Positions 52,740 through 62,269 of a stretch of DNA of 64,000 nucleotides are shown here, one piece after another (within the stretch, counting starts at the first letter, position 1; the number at the start of each line of letters is the position of its first letter). Source of the stretch: Megalopta genalis (lineage: Eukaryota; Arthropoda; Insecta; Hymenoptera; Halictidae). Below the pieces are notes generated by a model. The model was given only the letters and a program-made list of their open reading frames with translations. It was not told where the DNA came from and did no database searches. The position numbers and the translations under genes were made by a program. Location: positions 35,248-99,247 of the forward strand of contig NW_027477100.1 in NCBI RefSeq assembly GCF_051020955.1, read 5' to 3'.

Positions 52740-54682
52740 CGCATGGATTTGAAGCTAAACCTTCTACATCGCATTGATTTGAAGCTAAATCATGTGTTTC
52801 GCTTGGATTTGAAGCTATCTCGATTCTTTCGTCTGCATTTGAATCTATATCACATATATCGCAACTATCTGATGTTAAATCATTTGTTTCGCATGGATTT
52901 GAAGCTAACTCGTTTGTTTCGTCTGCATTTGAAGCTATATCTCTTATATCGCAAGTATCTGAAGCTATATCATTTGTGTCGCCTGGATTTGAAGCTAAAC
53001 CTTCAACACTGTATTGATTTGCAGCTAAATCATGTGTTTCGCATTGATTTGAAGCTAACTCGTTTGTTTCTCTTGCATTTGAAGCTATATCACTTATATC
53101 GCAACTATCTGATGTTAAATCATTTGTTTCGCATAGATTTGAATCTAATCCTTCTACTTCGAAATGATTTGAAGCTAAATCATGTGTTTCGCTTGGATTT
53201 GATGCTATCTAGTTTGTTTCGTCTGCATTTGAAGCTATATCACTTATATCCCAAGTGTTTGAAGCTAAATCATTTGTTTCGCATGGATTTGAAGCTAAAC
53301 CTTCTATATCGCATTGATTTGAAGCTGAATCATGTGATTCGTTTGGATTTGAAGCTAACTCGTTTGTTTCTTCTGCATTTGATGCTATATCACTTATATC
53401 GCAACTATCTGATGTTAAATCATTTGTTTCGCACGGATTTGAAGCTAAACCTTCTACATCGCATTGATTTGAATCTAAATCATGTGTTTCGCATGGATTT
53501 GAAGCTAACTCGTTTGTGTTTCTCTTGCATTTGAAGCTATATCACTTATATCGCATATACCTGATGGTAAATCATTTGTTTCGCATGGGTTTGAAGCTAA
53601 ACCTTCTACATCGCATTGATTTAAAGCTAAATCATGTCTTTCGCTTGGATATGAAGCTAACTCGTTTGTTTCGTCTGCATTTGAAGCTATATCTCTTATA
53701 TCGCAAGTATCTGAAGCTAAATCATTTGTATCGCATGGATTTGAAGCTAAACCTTCTACATCGCATTGATTTGAAGCTAAATCATGTGTTTCGCTTGGAT
53801 TTGAAGCTATCTCGTTTCTTTCGTCTGCATTTGAATCTATATCACATATATCGCAACTATCTAATGTTAAATCATTTGTTTCGCATGGATTTGAAGCTAA
53901 CTCGTTTGTTTCGTCTGCATTTGAAGCTATATCTCTTATATCGCAAGTATCTGAAGCTATATCATTTGTGTCGCCTGGATTTGAAGCTAAACCTTCAACA
54001 CTGCATTGATTTGCAGCTAAATCATGTGTTTCGCATTGATTTGAAGCTAACTCGTTTGTTTCTCTTGCATTTGAAGCTATATCACTTATATCGCAACTAT
54101 CTGATGTTAAATCATTTGTTTCGCATAGATTTGAATCTAATCCTTCTACTTCGAAATGATTTGAAGCTAAATCATGTGTTTCGCTTGGATTTGATGCTAT
54201 CTAGTTTGTTTCGTCTGCATTTGAAGCTATATCACATATATCCCAAGTGTTTGAAGCTAAATCATTTGTTTCGCATGGATTTGAAGCTAAACCTTCTATA
54301 TCGCATTGATTTGAAGCTGAATCATGTGTTTCGTTTGGATTTGAAGCTAACTCGTTTGTTTCTTCTGCATTTGATGCTATATCACTTATATCGCAACTAT
54401 CTGATGTTAAATCATTTGTTTCGCACGGATTTGAAGCTAAACCTTCTACATCGCATTGATTTGAATCTAAATCATGTGTTTCGCATAGATTTGAAGCTAA
54501 CTCGTTTGTGTTTCTCTTGCATTTGAAGCTATATCACTTATATCGCATATACCTGATGTTAAATCATTTGTTTCGCATGGGTTTGAAGCTAAACCTTCTA
54601 CATCGCATTGATTTAAAGCTAAATCATGTCTTTCGCTTGGATATGAAGCTAACTCGTTTGTTTCGTCTGCATTTGAAGCTAT
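52740..54682. repeat. 992-bp tandem duplication, also copied 6,004 bp away
   Basis: Positions 52,740-53,690 repeat at 53,732-54,682, a spacing of 992 bp (33 monomers plus one 2-bp insertion). The segment 53,150-54,295 also matches 59,154-60,299 at 6,004 bp, including the rare CTGATGGTAAATC variant at about 53,562/59,566 and TCTAATGTTAAATC near 53,861/59,865. It contains monomers only. Confidence 0.8.
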
Positions 54683-57600
54683 ATCACATATATCCCAAGT
54701 GTTTGAAGCTAAATCATTTGTTTCGCATGGATTTGAAGCTAAACCTTCTATATCGCATTGATTTGAAGCTAAATCATGTGTTTCGCGTGGATTTGAAGCT
54801 CACTCGTTTGCTTCGTCTGCATTTGAAGCTATATCACTTATATCCCACGTGTTTGAAGCTAAATCATTTGTTTCGCATGGATTTGAAGTTAATCCTTCTA
54901 TATCGCATTGATTTGAAGCTAAATCATGTGTTTCGCATGGATTTGAAGCTAAACCTTCTCTATCGCATTGATTTGAAGCTAAATCATGTGTTTCGAATGG
55001 ATTTGAAGCTAAATCTTCAACACTGCATTGATTTGCAGCTAAATCATGTGTTTCGCATTGATTTGAAGCTAACTCGTTTGTTTCAATTGCATTTGAAGCT
55101 ATATCACTTATATCGCAACTATCTGATGTTAAATCATTTGTTTCGCATGGATTTGAAGCTAAACTTTCTACATCGCATTGATGTGAAGCTAAATCATGTG
55201 CTCCGCATGGATTTGAAGCTAACTCGATTGTTTCGTCAGCATTTGAAGCTATATCACTTATATCGCAACTATCTGATGTTATATCATTTGTGTCGCATGG
55301 ATTTGAAGCTAAACCTTCTATACCGCATTGATTTGAATCGAAATCATGTGTTTCGCGTGGATTTGAAGCTAAACCTTCTACATGGCATTGATTTGAAGCT
55401 AAATCATGTGTTTCGCTTGGATTTGAAACAAATCTCGTTTGTTTCGTCTGCATTTGAAGCTATATCACTTATATCGCAACCATCTGATGTTAAATCATTT
55501 GTTTCGCTTGGATTTGACGTTAAATCTTCTACTTCGAATTGATTTGCAGCTGAATCATGTGTTTCGCATGGATTTGAATCTCACTCGTTTGTTTCGTCTG
55601 CATTTGAAGCTATATCACGTATATCCCAAGTGTTTGAAGCTAAATAATTTGTTTCGCATGGATTTGAAGCTAAACCTTCTACATCGCATTGATTTAAAGC
55701 TAAATCATGTGTTTCGCTTGGATATGAAGCTAACTTGTTTGTTTCGTCTTCATTTGAAGCTATATCTGTTATATCGCAATTATCTGAATCTAAATCATTT
55801 GCATCGCCCGGATTTGAAGCTAAACCTTCTACATCGCATTGATTTAAAGCTAAATCATGTCTTTCGCTTGGATATGAAGCTAACTCGTTTGTTTCGTCTG
55901 CATTTGAAGCAATATCTCTTATATCGCAAGTATCTGAAGCTAAATCATTTGTATCGCATGGATTTGAAGCTAAACCTTCTACATCGCATTGATTTGAAGC
56001 TAAATCATGTTTCGCTTGGATTTGAAGCTATCTCGTTTCTTTCGTCTGCATTTGGAGCTAAATCACTTATATCGCAACTATCTGATGTTAAATCACTTGT
56101 TTCGCATGGATTTGAAGCTAGCTCGTTTGTTTCGTCTGCATTTGAAGCTATATCTCTTATATCGCAAGTATCTGAAGCTATATCATTTGTGTCGCCTGGA
56201 TTTGAAGCTAAACCTTCAACACTGCATTGATTTGCAGCTAAATCATGTGTTTCGCATTGATTTGAAGCTAACTCGTTTGTTTCTCTTGCATTTGAAGCTA
56301 TATCACTTATATCGCAACTATCTGATGTTAAATCATTTGTTTCGCATAGATTTGAATCTAATCCTTCTACTTCGAAATGATTTGAAGCTAAATCATGTGT
56401 TTCGCTTGGATTTGATGCTATCTAGTTTGTTTCGTCTGCATTTGAAGCTATATCACATATATCCCAAGTGTTTGAAGCTAAATCATTTGTTTCGCATGGA
56501 TTTGAAGCTAAACCTTCTATATCGCATTGATTTGAAGCTGAATCATGTGTTTCGTTTGGATTTGAAGCTAACTCGTTTGTTTCTTCTGCATTTGATGCTA
56601 TATCACTTATATCGCAACTATCTGATGTTAAATCATTTGTTTCGCACGGATTTGAAGCTAAACCTTCTACATCGCATTGATTTGAATCTAAATCATGTGT
56701 TTCGCATAGATTTGAAGCTAACTCGTTTGTGTTTCTCTTGCATTTGAAGCTATATCACTTATATCGCATATACCTGATGTTAAATCATTTGTTTCGCATG
56801 GATTTGAAGCTAAACCTTCTACATCGCATTGATTTAAAGCTAAATCATGTCTTTCGCTTGGATATGAAGCTAACTCGTTTGTTTCGTCTGCATTTGAAGC
56901 TATATCACATATATCCCAAGTGTTTGAAGCTAAATCATTTGTTTCGCATGGATTTGAAGCTAAACCTTCTATATCGCATTGATTTGAAGCTAAATCATGT
57001 GTTTCGCGTGGATTTGAAGCTCACTCGTTTGCTTCGTCTGCATTTGAAGCTATATCACTTATATCCCACGTGTTTGAAGCTAAATCATTTGTTTCGCATG
57101 GATTTGAAGTTAATCCTTCTATATCGCATTGATTTGAAGCTAAATCATGTGTTTCGCATGGATTTGAAGCTAAACCTTCTCTATCGCATTGATTTGAAGC
57201 TAAATCATGTGTTTCGAATGGATTTGAAGCTAAATCTTCAACACTGCATTGATTTGCAGCTAAATCATGTGTTTCGCATTGATTTGAAGCTAACTCGTTT
57301 GTTTCAATTGCATTTGAAGCTATATCACTTATATCGCAACTATCTGATGTTAAATCATTTGTTTCGCATGGATTTGAAGCTAAACTTTCTACATCGCATT
57401 GATGTGAAGCTAAATCATGTGCTCCGCATGGATTTGAAGCTAACTCGATTGTTTCGTCAGCATTTGAAGCTATATCACTTATATCGCAACTATCTGATGT
57501 TATATCATTTGTGTCGCATGGATTTGAAGCTAAACCTTCTATACCGCATTGATTTGAATCGAAATCATGTGTTTCGCGTGGATTTGAAGCTAAACCTTCT

Positions 57601-58552
57601 ACATGGCATTGATTTGAAGCTAAATCATGTGTTTCGCTTGGATTTGAAACAAATCTCGTTTGTTTCGTCTGCATTTGAAGCTATATCACTTATATCGCAA
57701 CCATCTGATGTTAAATCATTTGTTTCGCTTGGATTTGACGTTAAATCTTCTACTTCGAATTGATTTGCAGCTGAATCATGTGTTTCGCATGGATTTGAAT
57801 CTCACTCGTTTGTTTCGTCTGCATTTGAAGCTATATCACGTATATCCCAAGTGTTTGAAGCTAAATAATTTGTTTCGCATGGATTTGAAGCTAAACCTTC
57901 TACATCGCATTGATTTAAAGCTAAATCATGTGTTTCGCTTGGATATGAAGCTAACTTGTTTGTTTCGTCTTCATTTGAAGCTATATCTGTTATATCGCAA
58001 TTATCTGAATCTAAATCATTTGCATCGCCCGGATTTGAAGCTAAACCTTCTACATCGCATTGATTTAAAGCTAAATCATGTCTTTCGCTTGGATATGAAG
58101 CTAACTCGTTTGTTTCGTCTGCATTTGAAGCAATATCTCTTATATCGCAAGTATCTGAAGCTAAATCATTTGTATCGCATGGATTTGAAGCTAAACCTTC
58201 TACATCGCATTGATTTGAAGCTAAATCATGTTTCGCTTGGATTTGAAGCTATCTCGTTTCTTTCGTCTGCATTTGGAGCTAAATCACTTATATCGCAACT
58301 ATCTGATGTTAAATCACTTGTTTCGCATGGATTTGAAGCTAGCTCGTTTGTTTCGTCTGCATTTGAAGCTATATCTCTTATATCGCAAGTATCTGAAGCT
58401 ATATCATTTGTGTCGCCTGGATTTGAAGCTAAACCTTCAACACTGCATTGATTTGCAGCTAAATCATGTGTTTCGCATTGATTTGAAGCTAACTCGTTTG
58501 TTTCTCTTGCATTTGAAGCTATATCACTTATATCGCAACTATCTGATGTTAA
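53870..58552. repeat. 2,221-bp tandem duplication, about 2.1 copies
   Basis: Positions 53,870-56,331 repeat at 56,091-58,552 with a period of 2,221 bp. The residue over 74 monomers is one base, which equals the sum of the three indels inside: a 2-bp insertion (54,506), a 1-bp insertion (55,425) and a 2-bp loss in ATCATGTTTCGC (56,009). The same loss occurs at 58,230 and 61,351. Minus-strand frames of 217 codons (54,800-55,453 and 57,021-57,674) are identical copies of the acidic decapeptide repeat. Confidence 0.88.
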
Positions 58553-61500
58553 ACCATTTGTTTCGCATGGATTTGAAGCTAAATCTTCTATATCGCATTT
58601 ATTTGAAGCTAAATCATGTGTTTCGCGTGGATTTGAAGCTAAACCTTCTACATCGCATTGATTTGAAACTAAATCATGTGATTCGCTTGGATTTGGATCT
58701 AACTCGTTTATTTCGTCTGCATTTGAAGCTATATCACTTATATCGCAACTATCTGATGTTAAATCATTTGTTTCGCATAGATTTGAAGCTAAACCTTCTA
58801 CATCGCATTGATTTGAAGTTAAATCATGTGTTTCGCTTGGATTTGAATCTATCTCGTTTGTTTCGTCTGCATTTGAAGCTATACCACATATATCCCAAGC
58901 GTTTGAATGTAAATCATTTGTTTCGCATGGATTTGAAGTTAAACCTTCTACATCGCAATGATTTGAAGCTAAATCCTGTGTTTCGCTTGGATTTGAAGCT
59001 AAACCTTCTACATCGCATTGACTTGAAGCTAAATCATGTGTTTCGCTTGGATTTGAAGCTATCTCGTTTGTTTCGACTGCATTTGAAGCTATATAACTTA
59101 TATCGCAACTATCTGATGTTAAATCAGTTGTTTCGCATGGATTTGAATCTAATCCTTCTACTTCGAAATGATTTGAAGCTAAATCATGTGTTTCGCTTGG
59201 ATTTGATGCTATCTAGTTTGTTTCGTCTGCATTTGAAGCTATATCACTTATATCCCAAGTGTTTGAAGCTAAATCATTTGTTTCGCATGGATTTGAAGCT
59301 AAACCTTCTATATCGCATTGATTTGAAGCTGAATCATGTGATTCGTTTGGATTTGAAGCTAACTCGTTTGTTTCTTCTGCATTTGATGCTATATCACTTA
59401 TATCGCAACTATCTGATGTTAAATCATTTGTTTCGCACGGATTTGAAGCTAAACCTTCTACATCGCATTGATTTGAATCTAAATCATGTGTTTCGCATGG
59501 ATTTGAAGCTAACTCGTTTGTGTTTCTCTTGCATTTGAAGCTATATCACTTATATCGCATATACCTGATGGTAAATCATTTGTTTCGCATGGGTTTGAAG
59601 CTAAACCTTCTACATCGCATTGATTTAAAGCTAAATCATGTCTTTCGCTTGGATATGAAGCTAACTCGTTTGTTTCGTCTGCATTTGAAGCTATATCTCT
59701 TATATCGCAAGTATCTGAAGCTAAATCATTTGTATCGCATGGATTTGAAGCTAAACCTTCTACATCGCATTGATTTGAAGCTAAATCATGTGTTTCGCTT
59801 GGATTTGAAGCTATCTCGTTTCTTTCGTCTGCATTTGAATCTATATCACATATATCGCAACTATCTAATGTTAAATCATTTGTTTCGCATGGATTTGAAG
59901 CTAACTCGTTTGTTTCGTCTGCATTTGAAGCTATATCTCTTATATCGCAAGTATCTGAAGCTATATCATTTGTGTCGCCTGGATTTGAAGCTAAACCTTC
60001 AACACTGCATTGATTTGCAGCTAAATCATGTGTTTCGCATTGATTTGAAGCTAACTCGTTTGTTTCTCTTGCATTTGAAGCTATATCACTTATATCGCAA
60101 CTATCTGATGTTAAATCATTTGTTTCGCATAGATTTGAATCTAATCCTTCTACTTCGAAATGATTTGAAGCTAAATCATGTGTTTCGCTTGGATTTGATG
60201 CTATCTAGTTTGTTTCGTCTGCATTTGAAGCTATATCACATATATCCCAAGTGTTTGAAGCTAAATCATTTGTTTCGCATGGATTTGAAGCTAAACCTTC
60301 TCTATCGCATTGATTTGAAGCTAAATCATGTGTTTCGAATGGATTTGAAGCTAAATCTTCAACACTGCATTGATTTGCAGCTAAATCATGTGTTTCGCAT
60401 TGATTTGAAGCTAACTCGTTTGTTTCAATTGCATTTGAAGCTATATCACTTATATCGCAACTATCTGATGTTAAATCATTTGTTTCGCATGGATTTGAAG
60501 CTAAACTTTCTACATCGCATTGATGTGAAGCTAAATCATGTGCTCCGCATGGATTTGAAGCTAACTCGATTGTTTCGTCAGCATTTGAAGCTATATCACT
60601 TATATCGCAACTATCTGATGTTATATCATTTGTGTCGCATGGATTTGAAGCTAAACCTTCTATACCGCATTGATTTGAATCGAAATCATGTGTTTCGCGT
60701 GGATTTGAAGCTAAACCTTCTACATGGCATTGATTTGAAGCTAAATCATGTGTTTCGCTTGGATTTGAAACAAATCTCGTTTGTTTCGTCTGCATTTGAA
60801 GCTATATCACTTATATCGCAACCATCTGATGTTAAATCATTTGTTTCGCTTGGATTTGACGTTAAATCTTCTACTTCGAATTGATTTGCAGCTGAATCAT
60901 GTGTTTCGCATGGATTTGAATCTCACTCGTTTGTTTCGTCTGCATTTGAAGCTATATCACGTATATCCCAAGTGTTTGAAGCTAAATAATTTGTTTCGCA
61001 TGGATTTGAAGCTAAACCTTCTACATCGCATTGATTTAAAGCTAAATCATGTGTTTCGCTTGGATATGAAGCTAACTTGTTTGTTTCGTCTTCATTTGAA
61101 GCTATATCTGTTATATCGCAATTATCTGAATCTAAATCATTTGCATCGCCCGGATTTGAAGCTAAACCTTCTACATCGCATTGATTTAAAGCTAAATCAT
61201 GTCTTTCGCTTGGATATGAAGCTAACTCGTTTGTTTCGTCTGCATTTGAAGCAATATCTCTTATATCGCAAGTATCTGAAGCTAAATCATTTGTATCGCA
61301 TGGATTTGAAGCTAAACCTTCTACATCGCATTGATTTGAAGCTAAATCATGTTTCGCTTGGATTTGAAGCTATCTCGTTTCTTTCGTCTGCATTTGGAGC
61401 TAAATCACTTATATCGCAACTATCTGATGTTAAATCACTTGTTTCGCATGGATTTGAAGCTAGCTCGTTTGTTTCGTCTGCATTTGAAGCTATATCTCTT

Positions 61501-62269
61501 ATATCGCAAGTATCTGAAGCTATATCATTTGTGTCGCCTGGATTTGAAGCTAAACCTTCAACACTGCATTGATTTGCAGCTAAATCATGTGTTTCGCATT
61601 GATTTGAAGCTAACTCGTTTGTTTCTCTTGCATTTGAAGCTATATCACTTATATCGCAACTATCTGATGTTAAACCATTTGTTTCGCATGGATTTGAAGC
61701 TAAATCTTCTATATCGCATTTATTTGAAGCTAAATCATGTGTTTCGCGTGGATTTGAAGCTAAACCTTCTACATCGCATTGATTTGAAACTAAATCATGT
61801 GATTCGCTTGGATTTGGATCTAACTCGTTTATTTCGTCTGCATTTGAAGCTATATCACTTATATCGCAACTATCTGATGTTAAATCATTTGTTTCGCATA
61901 GATTTGAAGCTAAACCTTCTACATCGCATTGATTTGAAGTTAAATCATGTGTTTCGCTTGGATTTGAATCTATCTCGTTTGTTTCGTCTGCATTTGAAGC
62001 TATACCACATATATCCCAAGCGTTTGAATGTAAATCATTTGTTTCGCATGGATTTGAAGTTAAACCTTCTACATCGCAATGATTTGAAGCTAAATCCTGT
62101 GTTTCGCTTGGATTTGAAGCTAAACCTTCTACATCGCATTGACTTGAAGCTAAATCATGTGTTTCGCTTGGATTTGAAGCTATCTCGTTTGTTTCGACTG
62201 CATTTGAAGCTATATAACTTATATCGCAACTATCTGATGTTAAATCAGTTGTTTCGCATGGATTTGAAG
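57160..62269. repeat. 3,121-bp duplication at the right end
   Basis: Positions 57,160-59,148 match 60,281-62,269 at 3,121 bp (104 monomers plus a net one base). Shared rare features include AAATCCTGTGTTTCG (about 58,972/62,093), GCTAGCTCG (about 58,340/61,461) and GTTAAACCATTTG (about 58,548/61,669). The middle portion, 59,154-60,299, is the copy of 53,150-54,295. The arrangement is an interleaved product of at least three duplication events. Confidence 0.85.

Larger units (their letters stand above)
1915..59530. other. Family of 24 dispersed 2-bp insertion markers (GTGTTTCTC)
   Basis: In class A units followed by TTCTCTTGCAT, the usual GTTTGTTTCTC is GTTTGTGTTTCTC, two bases longer. Copies lie near 1,919, 3,391, 7,176, 13,235, 14,350, 16,065, 17,865, 19,010, 19,730, 20,874, 23,816, 26,758, 28,229, 29,131, 37,622, 39,245, 42,967, 45,194, 49,636, 51,862, 53,514, 54,506, 56,727 and 59,518. 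Each one shifts both long open frames. All 24 share one sequence context, so they descend from a single mutation spread by duplication. The coordinates given span the first to last copy. Confidence 0.85.
9234..60779. other. Family of 12 dispersed 1-bp insertion markers (GAAACAAATCTCG)
   Basis: At twelve sites the junction GAAGCTAACTCG of other E-A boundaries reads GAAACAAATCTCG, one base longer: 9,234, 15,151, 33,258, 34,788, 39,082, 40,434, 44,280, 47,433, 50,948, 55,425, 57,646 and 60,767. Most copies sit between a CTACATGGCATTG unit and a CAACCATCTGATG unit, although the 39,082 copy is followed by a different B unit. On the minus strand the shift creates an ATG that opens many of the apparent antisense reading frames, for example at 9,262, 33,286, 47,461 and 57,674. 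Those starts are frameshift products rather than designed initiation sites. The coordinates span the first to last copy. Confidence 0.85.
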
